Part shown: piece after piece, positions 26,211 to 35,643 of the stretch
Numbering within the stretch: the stretch's first letter is position 1
Layout of the letters: every line of letters begins with the position of its first letter
Origin: Winogradskya humida
Lineage (GTDB): Bacteria; Actinomycetota; Actinomycetes; Mycobacteriales; Micromonosporaceae
Assembly (NCBI RefSeq): GCF_016862215.1
Contig: NZ_BOMN01000056.1
Span: 1-64,000, forward strand
Direction of reading: 5' to 3'
DNA: 64,000 nucleotides
Program-made: the position numbers and the translations under genes
The notes under the pieces: generated by a model
The model's input: only the letters and a program-made list of their open reading frames with translations
What the model was told of the DNA's origin: nothing
Databases searched by the model: none

Positions 26211-27085
26211 ACGGTCCTCGCCGCCGACCGTGAGAACAACCCGCCGGGCCGGCCGAGCAGGACCACCACCAGCAGGATCAGGACGGCGATCGGCGCGACC
26301 GTCGCCCCCAGATAGCCGCTGACGTACGACAGCAGCAGCCCCACGATCAGCCCGCCCAGCACCGACCCGATCGCGCTGTCCAGACCCCCGACCACCGCCG
26401 CGGTGAACGAGGACACGAAGACGATGTCCATCGCGTTCGGGTGCAGTCCCAGCTCGGTCGGGAGCACCAGCATCCCGGCGAGCGAACCGACCGCGGCGGC
26501 CAGCGCCCAGCCCAGGGTCAGCATCCCGCTGACGTTGACGCCGAGCAGCCGGGACACGTCGGGGGCGAACGCCGCGGCGCGCATCCGCAGGCCGGTGTGC
26601 GTACGCGTGAAAAGAAGCGCGAGCAACACGACCACGATGCCCACCGCCGCGAAGACGAACAGGTCGAAGCGGGACAGCAGCGCGACCCCGCCCACCGTGA
26701 ACGCGTCCCGGCTGAACGGCGCCTCGGCGGGCCGGAACTCGCTGCCGAAGATCATGCCGAGCCCGCCCTGGATCACCAGCACCAGGCCGAGCGCGACCAC
26801 CACCCCGTTGAGCGGCGACGAGTGGTCGACGAACCGCATCACCACCCGCTCGGTGACCGCGCCCAGAATCAGGCCCGCGGCGATCGCCACGGCGAACCCG
26901 AGCCAGTAGGAGCCGGTCGCCGCCGAGACCTCGAAGCCCGCGTACGCGGTGGCCACGGCCATCGCGCCCTGGGCGAAGTTGACGATGCGCGTGGCACGCC
27001 AGATCAGCACGAGTGCCAGGGCGAACGCGGCGTAGACCGCGCCCCGGCTCAATCCGTCGAAGGTAAGGAACACGAACCGATCCAA
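26207..27085 (-). CDS. livH: Branched-chain-type ABC transporter permease LivH-like
   Basis: 292 residues with about eight membrane segments. LSRGAVYAAFALALVLIWRA and IVNFAQGAMAVATAYAGF at the start and SFTAAVVGGLDSAIGSVLGGLIVG (about 232-255) are LivH signatures. It pairs with LivM to form the membrane channel. Separated from livF by 15 bases, overlapping livM by 4. Confidence 0.92.
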   Translation of the reverse strand: MDRFVFLTFDGLSRGAVYAAFALALVLIWRATRIVNFAQGAMAVATAYAGFEVSAATGSYWLGFAVAIAAGLILGAVTERVVMRFVDHSSPLNGVVVALGLVLVIQGGLGMIFGSEFRPAEAPFSRDAFTVGGVALLSRFDLFVFAAVGIVVVLLALLFTRTHTGLRMRAAAFAPDVSRLLGVNVSGMLTLGWALAAAVGSLAGMLVLPTELGLHPNAMDIVFVSSFTAAVVGGLDSAIGSVLGGLIVGLLLSYVSGYLGATVAPIAVLILLVVVLLGRPGGLFSRSAARTV

Positions 27086-27100
27086 AGCGAACTCCCCCAG

Positions 27101-27805
27101 TCAGAAACCTAGGTACGCGTGCCGCATCTCGTCGTCGATGTCGGTGCCCCGGGTGACCACCCGGCCCAGCGCCAGCACCACCGCCTCGTCCGCGATCGCC
27201 AGCGCACCGCGCACGTTCTGCTCGACCAGCAGCACGGTCAGCCCGGAGCGGTCGCGCAGGGTGCCGAGCAGCGTCATGATCTGCGCGGTGATCTTCGGGG
27301 CGAGCCCGAGCGACGGCTCGTCCAGCAGCAGCAGCCGGGGCCGCCCGACCAGCGCCCGGCCCAGCGCGAGCAGCTGCCGCTCGCCGCCGGAGAGCTGATG
27401 ACCGGGGAACTTACGGCGCCGGGCGAGCGGCTCGAACAGCTCGTACACCTCGGTCATCGCCTTGCGGACATCCGCCCGGTCCTTGCGCCACAGCCCGCCG
27501 AGCCGCAGGTTCTCGTCGACGGTCAGCTCGGTGACGACCCCGCGACCCTCGGGCACGTGCGCCACCCCGCGGCGCACCATCTCCTCGACCCGGACCCCGC
27601 GCAGGTCCTTGCCGTCGAGCAGGACCCGGCCGTGGGTGGCCGGAAGCAGACCCGAGAGGGTACGCAGCAGCGTCGTCTTCCCCGCCCCGTTCGCCCCCAG
27701 CACCGCGGTGATCGACCCGGTATTCACGTCGAGATCAACCTCGTGCAGCACCGGCGCAGCGCCATACCCCGCGGTCAGACTCTCCGTCCGCAGCAGTGCC
27801 GTCAT
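27101..27805 (-). CDS. livF: ABC transporter ATPase LivF-like
   Basis: 234 residues. Walker A GANGAGKTT (about 36-44), signature LSGGERQLLALGRAL (about 138-152), Walker B LLLLDEPSLGL (about 158-168), and the MVRRGVAHVPEGRGV segment (Q-loop region) typical of LivF. It overlaps livG by 4 bases, as in other Liv operons. Confidence 0.94.
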   Translation of the reverse strand: MTALLRTESLTAGYGAAPVLHEVDLDVNTGSITAVLGANGAGKTTLLRTLSGLLPATHGRVLLDGKDLRGVRVEEMVRRGVAHVPEGRGVVTELTVDENLRLGGLWRKDRADVRKAMTEVYELFEPLARRRKFPGHQLSGGERQLLALGRALVGRPRLLLLDEPSLGLAPKITAQIMTLLGTLRDRSGLTVLLVEQNVRGALAIADEAVVLALGRVVTRGTDIDDEMRHAYLGF

Positions 27806-28500
27806 GCTGCTGCTCCCAAGTAGGCGTCAGCCACTGCTTCGTCAGTGCGGATCTCGTCCGGAGTGCCGTGGGCGACGGGCTTACCGAAGTCGAGGACCAG
27901 GATCTCGTCGCAGACCGTCATCACGAGGTCCATGTGATGCTCGACCAGCAGCACCGAGCAGGAGAGCCCGGTGATGAGCTCGCCCAGCTCCTCGATCTCC
28001 TGCACGCCGAGCCCACCGGCCGGTTCGTCCAGCAGGAGCAGCCGGGGATCGGTGACCAGGGCACGGGCGAGGGCGACGCGTTTGCGGATCGCGTACGGCA
28101 GGGCGGCCGGTTTCTCGTCGCGGTAGGAAGCGGCGCCGCAGCGTTCGAGGGTGGCCTCGGCCCTGTCCCTGTCGCTCTCGCCGACCAGGACGTTCTCCAG
28201 GACGGTGAGGCTGGGGAAGAGCCCGACGCCCTGCAGCGTGCGGGCGATGCCGCGTTTCTTGAGCTGATGCGGTCGTGGGCGCAGCGGGCGGCCGTCAAGC
28301 GTGAGCTGCCCCGAGGTCGGGGCGACGAAGCCGCAGACGACGTTGAACAGGGTCGTCTTGCCGGCGCCGTTGGGGCCGATCACGCCGACCGTCCGGCCCG
28401 GCGGGACGCGGAGAGAGACGCCCTCGAGCGCGGTCAGGCCGCCGAAACGGACGCTTATGTCATGGAGGATGAGGCCGTCGGAAGGGGGCTGGTGCGGCAT
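27802..28500 (-). CDS. livG: ABC transporter ATPase LivG-like
   Basis: 232 residues from ATG 28500. Walker A GPNGAGKTTLFN (about 34-45), signature region ALPYAIRKRVALARAL, Walker B LLLLDEPAGGL, and switch VLLVEHHMDLVM. ATG 28500 is preferred to GTG 28506 because GAGGA then stands about 8 bases upstream. First gene of the five-gene operon livGFHMK; its promoter overlaps a 19-bp palindrome. Confidence 0.93.
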   Translation of the reverse strand: MPHQPPSDGLILHDISVRFGGLTALEGVSLRVPPGRTVGVIGPNGAGKTTLFNVVCGFVAPTSGQLTLDGRPLRPRPHQLKKRGIARTLQGVGLFPSLTVLENVLVGESDRDRAEATLERCGAASYRDEKPAALPYAIRKRVALARALVTDPRLLLLDEPAGGLGVQEIEELGELITGLSCSVLLVEHHMDLVMTVCDEILVLDFGKPVAHGTPDEIRTDEAVADAYLGAAA

Positions 28501-28524
28501 CGGCACCGTCCTCTTTAGAGATCA

Positions 28525-28545
28525 ATATTACACTCGCAGTGTAAT
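28525..28545. promoter_or_regulatory. Palindromic operator over the livG -10 region
   Basis: ATTACACT-CGC-AGTGTAAT (28527-28545) is a perfect 8-base inverted repeat. On the minus strand TAATAT (28530-28525) directly abuts it and can serve as the livG -10 box, so a bound repressor would block initiation. The gap is shared with the divergent DUF4328-like gene. Confidence 0.75.
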
Positions 28546-28677
28546 TTCTTGAGACGTGGTGTCAATGCCTGCGAAACATTGCCGTTAACTTGCAATAGGG
28601 GGCTGCGTACGTTGCGGCAGAACGGATATCCTGCGCGCGCCCGAAATCGAGCGGGCTGGAACACCGCGGGGGAAGCA

Positions 28678-29526
28678 GTGACGTACAGCTATGGGTCGCC
28701 CGACCATTACCCGGCGGCGCGGCGACTCCGCAGGCCCGCGATCCGGGCGAGCATCGCGCTCGGGCTGGTCTCCGCCGCGGCGATCGCCGAATGGGCCGGC
28801 TCGCTCATCCTGCTCGGCGTCGACCCCGCGTCGTACGACGCCGACCAGGACACGATCGACCTGCTCGGCGCCGTCTGGGGAGTGTTCTACCTCTACGCGG
28901 GCATCGAGTTCATCGGCTGGCTGCGCGTCGCCCACGACAGCATCGGCGAGCTCGGCATCAAGCTGAGCTGGACCCGCGGCTGGACCATCGGCGCCTGGCT
29001 CATCCCGCTGGCGAACCTGGTGATCCCGCTGCTCATGCTCAGCGAGATGGACCACGCAGCCGAACAGCGCGTGGACCCCGCCGCGAGACGCCTGGGCCGA
29101 TGGGTCTTCGTGTTGTGGGCAATCCTGTGGACAGCGGGCGATCCGTTCCTGGACCCGTCAGCCTGGGACGACTACCTGTCCAGCGAGGTGGTGGCGGTTC
29201 TGCTCGGCCTCATCCTGGTGATCGACCTCGCGGCGGCGGTCTTCGCGGCGCTGCTGATCTGGCGGATGACCGGAAATATCCGGATCTCCGTCGGGCTCGC
29301 CGGCCCCCACGGCGCTACGCCCGTCGCCTGGGACCCGACGGCCCCCTACGCGCATTACCAGCAGCCACCCGTGCCGCCGGCCTTTCCCCCGCCGCCCCCG
29401 CCGCCCTCGCCGCCGGATCTCACGCCCGCGCCGGATCTCACGTCCGCGCCCGATCCCACGTCCGCGCCGGATCCGTGGTCGCCGTCCGTGCCGAGGCCGC
29501 GTCCTCCGGCCGACGACCAGATCTGA
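28678..29526 (+). CDS. DUF4328-like membrane protein with proline-rich tail
   Basis: 282 residues. About six hydrophobic stretches between 20 and 205, with the W-rich pattern WTRGWTIGAWLIPLANLVIP (about 100-120) characteristic of DUF4328 proteins; the last 60 residues are Pro/Ala/Asp repeats (PDLTSAPDPTSAPD). GTG start with GGGGGA 6 bases upstream. Cell-membrane protein of unknown role. A longer in-frame extension to 28549 would run into the palindrome and lacks a ribosome site. Confidence 0.7.
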   Translation: MTYSYGSPDHYPAARRLRRPAIRASIALGLVSAAAIAEWAGSLILLGVDPASYDADQDTIDLLGAVWGVFYLYAGIEFIGWLRVAHDSIGELGIKLSWTRGWTIGAWLIPLANLVIPLLMLSEMDHAAEQRVDPAARRLGRWVFVLWAILWTAGDPFLDPSAWDDYLSSEVVAVLLGLILVIDLAAAVFAALLIWRMTGNIRISVGLAGPHGATPVAWDPTAPYAHYQQPPVPPAFPPPPPPPSPPDLTPAPDLTSAPDPTSAPDPWSPSVPRPRPPADDQI

Positions 29527-29617
29527 CACTTCGGATGATCAACTCGGCTGGCGGGGTGTCGTAGCCTGCTGATCGTCGTGCTCCCGGCGCGGCGTTCACG
29601 GGGGAGTTCTGCACGTC

Positions 29618-31633
29618 TTGCGTACGAAAATTGTCCGGTTTGCGATCGCAGCCGTCGCCCTCACCGGCACCGCCGCGGTCTGGGCCCTCTCGACAGGGTC
29701 GGCTTCAGCCGGCACCCAACCCGAAACGGTCGTGCTGGCCGCCGCCGACCAGCATCCGATCAGCGGTTACGCGTCGGACGATCTCGTCGTCGACGGCGTG
29801 CACAAGCACCTGCTGAGCAGTCAGACGCCGGACAATACGGTCAAGGTGTTCAAATACGACGGCACCCTCGCGGCGACCCTGGAGCCGGGATCCGGGCTCG
29901 GCGTGCAGGCACCGGTGCTGTCCGCGGACTCCACCAGGCTGTACGTGGCATTGGCGGCCGCCAACGAGATCGTCGAATACGACGCTGCGAAGCTCACCGA
30001 GACCGCGCGCTATCCCCTCGGTTACGGGCACTCGCCCGAGCGGCTCGCCTTCGCCGGCGGCAGGTTGTGGTTCTCCTACCAGGATCTCGGCTACAACGGT
30101 CATATCGGATCTCTCGATCTCGCCGACGGCGCAGTCTCGATCTACGAGACCCCGGACGGCAGCACCCTGACGAATGCGGCGCCGATCCTCGCCTCCAGCC
30201 CGGCGGCCCCGGACCGGCTCGCCGTCCTGGGCGGCTGGGGCAGCACCCGCGGCCCGCTGTACCTCTTCGACGTCTCCGGCGGCACGGCGAACCAGCTGGC
30301 CAGGGCCGAGTACTACGACGATGTCGTGATCAACTACCGCGAGCTGCTGTTCAGTGCCGATGCCAGCCAGATCGTCATCGGCGGCTACGGCGGCGTGAAG
30401 ATCGTGTCGGCCGCCGACCTCTCCGCGGTCGACGTGATCAAGACATACCGCTTCCAGGGCGTGGACGTGACCAGCGGAACCGGCCTGCTGATCTCGGAGC
30501 GCCCGGACGCCGTCCTGCCCGAGCTCACCCTCTATGCCCCCGGCACCACCACCCCGGTCCGGCAGTGGGATGTTCCGCTCAGCGGCGCCGCTGAGCTGCC
30601 GTCGATCTCCGATGTGGCCTGGGAGCCGGGTGGCGGCCGCGCCTTCGCGATCACCAGCGAGCGCCTCGGCACGCAGACGCTCTGGACGCTCCAGGACCCG
30701 GCAACCACCCCGACCGGGATCGAGCTCACCGCACCGGCGACCGCCACCCGCGCGGCGACCCTCACCATCTCGGGGGCGTCCACCGGGATCCCGGCCGGAG
30801 CCGGGCTCTCGGTGACCCGCAAGGACCTGGAATCGACCGCAGGCAAAGCGCTACCTCCGGTGCAGACCGGTCCGGCCGGCACATTCACCATCACCGACAA
30901 GCCCCCGGTGGGTGGCAAGGTCAGTTACATCATTTCGTACGCCGGGAGCGCCACCCGCCGTCCGTCATCCGCGACGGCAACGGTGTCGGTCTCCCTCGCC
31001 ACCCCGGCGTTGACCCTCAACGGCAACGGCAGCATCCACGCGTACGCCTCCACGTACTCCCTGACCGCCCACCTGGGTACGGCGTACAAGAACCGTACGA
31101 TCGAGATCTGGGCCGACCCGTGGGGTCCCGACGCGAACCGCCTGCTGAAAAAGGCCACGATCGACGCCAAGGGCAACATCACGGTCGCCTACCGCCTGAC
31201 CCACAACACCTCGGTCAGCGCGATCTTCACCGGCGACGGCCAATACGCCGCCCGCACCGTGAAGTCCACTGTCTACACCCGGCCGAACATCTCGCTGGCG
31301 GTGTCGTCGCACTACAAGACGGCCAAGATCGGCTCGACGTCGTACTACTACTTCCACAGGACCACGAACCCGCGCATCACCACGACGATGACGGCCTACC
31401 CGAAGCGCAAGCAGAAGGTCCTGCTCGAGTACTACGCCTCCGGCAAGTGGAACAGCTGGAAGGAAACCTACGTAGCCCTCGACTCGGCGGGCCACTCGAC
31501 CTACACCCTGACCGGCACCCACAAGGTCGGTGTCCGTTACCGGGTCCGCTCGGCCTACATCGCCGGCACCTCCGGCGACAACGTCGACTACACGACGTGG
31601 GGCTCCCACAAATACTTCACCTTCGCGAAGTAG
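29618..31633 (+). CDS. Secreted beta-propeller protein with C-terminal Ig-like repeats
   Basis: 671 residues. Signal peptide (about 1-31, hydrophobic IAAVALTGTAAVWALS, cut near SASAG). Residues about 45-360 read as propeller blades (VLSADSTRLYVALAAANEI, LLFSADASQIVIGGYGGVKI). Residues about 370-670 hold Ig-like/invasin-type beta domains ending with a Tyr/Lys-rich module (YYYFHRTTNPRITTTMTAYP) found in actinobacterial exported proteins. TTG start with GGGGGAG 11 bases before. Probably surface or extracellular; role unknown. Confidence 0.75.
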   Translation: MRTKIVRFAIAAVALTGTAAVWALSTGSASAGTQPETVVLAAADQHPISGYASDDLVVDGVHKHLLSSQTPDNTVKVFKYDGTLAATLEPGSGLGVQAPVLSADSTRLYVALAAANEIVEYDAAKLTETARYPLGYGHSPERLAFAGGRLWFSYQDLGYNGHIGSLDLADGAVSIYETPDGSTLTNAAPILASSPAAPDRLAVLGGWGSTRGPLYLFDVSGGTANQLARAEYYDDVVINYRELLFSADASQIVIGGYGGVKIVSAADLSAVDVIKTYRFQGVDVTSGTGLLISERPDAVLPELTLYAPGTTTPVRQWDVPLSGAAELPSISDVAWEPGGGRAFAITSERLGTQTLWTLQDPATTPTGIELTAPATATRAATLTISGASTGIPAGAGLSVTRKDLESTAGKALPPVQTGPAGTFTITDKPPVGGKVSYIISYAGSATRRPSSATATVSVSLATPALTLNGNGSIHAYASTYSLTAHLGTAYKNRTIEIWADPWGPDANRLLKKATIDAKGNITVAYRLTHNTSVSAIFTGDGQYAARTVKSTVYTRPNISLAVSSHYKTAKIGSTSYYYFHRTTNPRITTTMTAYPKRKQKVLLEYYASGKWNSWKETYVALDSAGHSTYTLTGTHKVGVRYRVRSAYIAGTSGDNVDYTTWGSHKYFTFAK

Positions 31634-31643
31634 CCCCCGCCGG

Positions 31644-32282
31644 TCAGGCGACGTTGATCGGGCGGAACTGCACGCTCACCCGAGGGCCCACCGGCCTGGC
31701 GGTCTTGGGGATGGCGTGCTCCCAGGTGCGCTGGCAGCTGCCGCCCATGACGATCAGATCCCCGTGGCCCTGGGGGAAGCGCAGCGTCTCCGCCTGCCCC
31801 GCGCGGGGACGCAACATCAGGTTGCGCGGCGAGCCGAACGACACGATCGCCACCATGGTGTCCTCGCGCGCCGAGCGGCCCAGGGTGTCGCCGTGCCAGG
31901 CCACGCTGTCCTTGCCGTCGCGATAGAGGCACATGCCCGCCGTCACGAAAGGCTCGCCCAGCTCGGCCGCGTAATAGGCGGACAGCTGCTCCCGGGCATC
32001 GGTCAACGCCGGATGCGGGAGCTCCTCGTCACCGCCGAACCATCGCAGCAATCGCGGCACGTCGACCATGTCGTCCCACATCTGGCGGCGCTCGGCCCGC
32101 CAGCCGATCCGATCGGCGAGCAGCGTCTCGAAGATGTTGTCGGAGCCGTGGACCCAGCCCGGCAGCACGTCGACCCAGGCGCCCGCGGTCAGGTGATGCC
32201 GGACGATGCGGTCGCCGAGCGGCTCGAGGACGGGCGAAGGCCCGCCCATCAGGTCGAGCATCGACGGCTGATATGCGCTCAC
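31644..32282 (-). CDS. alkB: AlkB-like 2-oxoglutarate/Fe(II) dioxygenase
   Basis: 212 residues. WHGDTLG gives the HxD iron ligands (about 129-131), EHAIPKT the distal His (about 188), and PRVSVQFRPI the 2-oxoglutarate-binding Arg near the end; MCLYRDGKDSVAWH and LMLRP also match AlkB homologues, which reverse N-alkylation damage in DNA or RNA. Single gene, convergent with the propeller gene (10 bases apart). Confidence 0.88.
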   Translation of the reverse strand: MSAYQPSMLDLMGGPSPVLEPLGDRIVRHHLTAGAWVDVLPGWVHGSDNIFETLLADRIGWRAERRQMWDDMVDVPRLLRWFGGDEELPHPALTDAREQLSAYYAAELGEPFVTAGMCLYRDGKDSVAWHGDTLGRSAREDTMVAIVSFGSPRNLMLRPRAGQAETLRFPQGHGDLIVMGGSCQRTWEHAIPKTARPVGPRVSVQFRPINVA

Positions 32283-32314
32283 CAGGCCAATCTACCCGCC
32301 TTCGCACGTACGTG

Positions 32315-32770
32315 CTAATCCTCCTGGCGTGCCGCGCGCAGTGAGTCCAGACGGTCCTGGGCGCGTTTGACCGCGGACCGGGAGCGTTCCAGAAACGCGT
32401 CGCTGCGGTCGAGCCGGGCCACTTCGCGGGCGAACGCGCCGTCCATCCGGTCGACGGGATCGGCCGGGTCCGTCCCGGGGGTGGTTTGCTGCTGGTCGAG
32501 GGCGCGCTCGCGGGCGGTCGCGACGTGCTCGCGGGAGTCGGCGAGCGAGTCGCGCTGGTCGGCGAGCTCCTCGCGTCGTTCCGCGGCGACCTCGCGTTCG
32601 GCGACGAGGCGTTCGCGGTTCTCGAGGGTGTCGTTGCGGCCGATCAGATCTCGTTCGAGGCTGGTGAGGCGCTGCTCGCGGGCGTCGAGCAGGCGCTCCC
32701 GGGCGTCGAGCTCGCGCGTCCGCTCATCCAGGTGGTGATCGCGCGCATTCCAGTTGTCGTCAGGGAACAC
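32315..32770 (-). CDS. Charged coiled-coil protein of unknown function
   Basis: 151 residues, nearly all heptad-like Glu/Arg/Leu helix (about 12-95: ERTRELDARERLLDAREQRL and similar), a Pro-containing break, then a second helix. No known domain. GTG 32770 is chosen because GAGGA stands 6 bases upstream; GTG 32785 is in the same frame without a site. Cytosolic, likely oligomeric. Confidence 0.6.
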   Translation of the reverse strand: MFPDDNWNARDHHLDERTRELDARERLLDAREQRLTSLERDLIGRNDTLENRERLVAEREVAAERREELADQRDSLADSREHVATARERALDQQQTTPGTDPADPVDRMDGAFAREVARLDRSDAFLERSRSAVKRAQDRLDSLRAARQED

Positions 32771-32833
32771 GCCTGATCCTCGCACGCCCGCAACGCCGGC
32801 GCCCGCGGAGTCGCTCAGCTGTCTCTTGATCGC

Positions 32834-33751
32834 TCAGCTGTCTCTTGAGGGCGATCCCGGCGCCGGATGCTGATAGGTGATCTCGGTCAGGGGGAACGTC
32901 TGGTCGTCGCCGAACGGGGACGGCCCGCCGGACTGCGTGGACAGCATCTCGCCGACGTCCAGGTGGGCGTCCGGACCCGCGCCCACCTGCGGGGCCTCGG
33001 CGAGCTGGTCCCGGCGGAAGATCTTGCGGCCGAGCCAGACCAGCGGGTCGTAGCGCCGGTCCACCACGCGCTCCTTCAACGGGATGATCGCGTTGTCGGT
33101 GATCTTGATGTGCTCGGGGCAGACCTCGCTGCAGCATTTGGTGATGTTGCAGTAGCCGAGCCCCTGATGGGCCTGGGCGTATTCCTTGCGGTCGGAACGC
33201 GCGTCCAGGGGGTGCATGTCCAGCTCGGCCGCGCGGATGAAGGAGCGGGGGCCGCTGAACGCTTCCTTGTTCTCCTCGTGATCGCGTACGACGTGACAGG
33301 TGTTCTGGCACAGGAAGCACTCGATGCATTTGCGGAATTCCTGCGACCGTTCCACATCGATCTGCTGCATCCGGTATTCGCCCGGGGCGAGTCCCTCCGG
33401 CGGGCTGAAAGCCGGGGTCTCGCGGGCTTTCGTGTAGTTGAAGGACACATCGGTGACCAGATCGCGGATGACCGGGAATGCCCGCAGTGGTGTGATCGTG
33501 ACGGTCTCGCTCTCCTCGAACGTCGACATCCGCGTCATGCAGCCCAGCCGCGGCTTGCCGTTGATCTCCATCGAGCACGAGCCGCATTTGCCGGCCTTGC
33601 AGTTCCACCGGCAGGCCAGATCCGGCGCCTGGGTGGCCTGGATCCGGTGAATGATGTCGAGCACCACCTCGCCGTCATTCACGTCGACGTCGTAGTCGCG
33701 GATCTCACCGCCGGACGAGTCGCCCCGCCAGACCCGGAAATGACGGCTCAT
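32834..33751 (-). CDS. sdhB: Succinate dehydrogenase iron-sulfur subunit (Sdh1 type)
   Basis: 305 residues. Plant-type 2Fe-2S motif CRWNCKAGKCGSC (about 47-59) plus a later Cys; bacterial ferredoxin motifs CIECFLCQNTC (about 142-152) and CCSEVCP (about 205) bind the 4Fe-4S and 3Fe-4S clusters. The C-terminal extension after about 250 is longer than in Sdh2-type proteins. It passes electrons from SdhA to the membrane subunit. ATGA overlap with sdhA. Confidence 0.93.
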   Translation of the reverse strand: MSRHFRVWRGDSSGGEIRDYDVDVNDGEVVLDIIHRIQATQAPDLACRWNCKAGKCGSCSMEINGKPRLGCMTRMSTFEESETVTITPLRAFPVIRDLVTDVSFNYTKARETPAFSPPEGLAPGEYRMQQIDVERSQEFRKCIECFLCQNTCHVVRDHEENKEAFSGPRSFIRAAELDMHPLDARSDRKEYAQAHQGLGYCNITKCCSEVCPEHIKITDNAIIPLKERVVDRRYDPLVWLGRKIFRRDQLAEAPQVGAGPDAHLDVGEMLSTQSGGPSPFGDDQTFPLTEITYQHPAPGSPSRDS

Positions 33752-35628
33752 GAGAGCTCCTCGTCGGTCATGTACTTGGTCAGTTCGCCGTACTCGAACA
33801 GCTCCAGCAACTCCGGTCGCATGGCCGGCAGCGGTTTGCGTTCGAGGTGCACCTCACCCGTGTCGTCCAGCGAGCAGACGAGGTTGACCTTGCGCCATTC
33901 CGGGTTCATGGTCGGGAAGTCCTCGCGGGTGTGGCCGCCGCGCGACTCCTCGCGTTCCAGCGCGGCCTTTGCGGTGCATTCCGAGACCACGAGCATGTTG
34001 CGCAGGTCCAGGGCGAGATGCCAGCCCGGGTTGTAACGGCGGCCGCCGGTCGCCCCGACGTTCGCGACGCGCAATTTCAGCTCGTGCAGGCGTTTCAGCG
34101 CGTCGGTCAGCTCGCCTTCGCGGCGGATGATGCCGACGAGATCGCCCATCACCGCCTGAAGATCCTGCTGGAGGGTGTACGGATTCTCGCCGCTTTCCCG
34201 GTGCAGCGGAGCCAGGGCAGCCCCTGCCGCGGCTTCGACATCGGCAGTGCGGACCTTGGGCCTTTTTTCGAGGCTCTCCGCGTACGCGGAAGCGTGCTCA
34301 CCGGCACGTTTCCCAAACACCAGCAGGTCGGAGAGCGAGTTACCGCCCAGCCGATTGGAGCCGTGCATTCCCCCGGAAACCTCGCCGGCCGCGAACAACC
34401 CGCGCACCACACCGGCGGCGGCTGCGGTGTCCGGATCGACCTCGACGCCACCCATCACGTAATGGCAGGTGGGCCCGACCTCCATCGGTTCCTTGGTGAT
34501 GTCGACGTCGGCCAGCTCTTTGAACTGGTGGTACATCGACGGTAGTCGCCGGGTGATCGTCTCCGCCGGCATCCGGGTCGACACATCCAGGAAGACGCCG
34601 CCGGATTTGGTGCCCCGCCCCGCCTTGACCTCGCTGTTGATCGCCCTGGCCACCTCGTCGCGGGGCAGCAGTTCCGGCGGTCGGCGGTTGTTGTCCGGGT
34701 CGGTGTACCAGCGGTCGGCCTCCTCCTCGGTGTCCGCGTACTGCTTGCGGAACACGTCGGGGACGTAATCGAACATGAACCGTTTCTGGTCGGAATTGCG
34801 CAGCACACCGCCGTCACCACGCACCGATTCGGTGACCAGGATTCCCTTCACGCTCGGCGGCCAGACCATGCCGGTCGGATGGAACTGCAGGAATTCCATG
34901 TTGATCAGCGTCGCCCCGGCCCGCAGCGCGAGCGCATGACCGTCCCCGGTGTACTCCCACGAATTCGAGGTCACCTTGTAGGAGCGCCCCACCCCACCGG
35001 TGGCCAGCACGATCGCCGGCGCTTCCAGCAGGATGAGCTCACCGGACTCGCGGTAATAGCCGAACGCCGCGGCCACCCGATCGCCGTCCAGGATCAGCTC
35101 GGTGATCGTGGTCTCGGAGAAGACCCGGATCCGCGACTCATAATTGCCGGTCTCGGCGAAATCCTCCTGCTGCAGCGAGACGATCTTCTGCTGCAGGGTC
35201 CGGATCAGTTCCAGCCCGGTGCGGTCGCCGACATGCGCGAGCCGCGGATACTCGTGGCCGCCGAAATTGCGCTGCGAGATCTTGCCGTCCGGGGTCCGGT
35301 CGAACAGCGCACCGTACGTCTCCAGCTCCCAGATCCGCTCAGGCGCCTCTTTAGCGTGCAGCTCCGCCATCCGGTAGTTGTTGAGGAACTTGCCGCCCCG
35401 CATGGTGTCGCGGAAATGCACCATCCAGTTGTCCCGCGAATTCGCGTTGCCCATCGCCGCCGCGGCGCCGCCCTCGGCCATGACCGTGTGGGCCTTGCCG
35501 AACAGCGACTTGGAAATGATCGCGGTCCGCTTCCCGGCGAGCCGCGCCTCGATGGCCGCTCGCAGTCCCGCGCCGCCCGCACCGATGACGACGACGTCGT
35601 ACAGGTGCCGTTCGATCCGTTCTTTCAT
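33748..35628 (-). CDS. sdhA: Succinate dehydrogenase / fumarate reductase flavoprotein subunit (Sdh1 type)
   Basis: 626 residues. FAD-binding VIGAGGAGLRAAIEA (about 14-28), AHTVMAEGGAAAA with the His that usually carries FAD covalently (about 47), HPTGMVWPPSVKG and the active-site region RMPAETITRRLP, GGVEVDPDTAAAA and GSNRLGGNSLSDLLVFG (about 420-445). Cytoplasmic side of respiratory complex II. Gene order sdhC-sdhA-sdhB matches Sdh1 operons of mycobacteria and Streptomyces. Confidence 0.95.
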   Translation of the reverse strand: MKERIERHLYDVVVIGAGGAGLRAAIEARLAGKRTAIISKSLFGKAHTVMAEGGAAAAMGNANSRDNWMVHFRDTMRGGKFLNNYRMAELHAKEAPERIWELETYGALFDRTPDGKISQRNFGGHEYPRLAHVGDRTGLELIRTLQQKIVSLQQEDFAETGNYESRIRVFSETTITELILDGDRVAAAFGYYRESGELILLEAPAIVLATGGVGRSYKVTSNSWEYTGDGHALALRAGATLINMEFLQFHPTGMVWPPSVKGILVTESVRGDGGVLRNSDQKRFMFDYVPDVFRKQYADTEEEADRWYTDPDNNRRPPELLPRDEVARAINSEVKAGRGTKSGGVFLDVSTRMPAETITRRLPSMYHQFKELADVDITKEPMEVGPTCHYVMGGVEVDPDTAAAAGVVRGLFAAGEVSGGMHGSNRLGGNSLSDLLVFGKRAGEHASAYAESLEKRPKVRTADVEAAAGAALAPLHRESGENPYTLQQDLQAVMGDLVGIIRREGELTDALKRLHELKLRVANVGATGGRRYNPGWHLALDLRNMLVVSECTAKAALEREESRGGHTREDFPTMNPEWRKVNLVCSLDDTGEVHLERKPLPAMRPELLELFEYGELTKYMTDEELS

Positions 35629-35643
35629 GTTCCTTGCCGCTCC

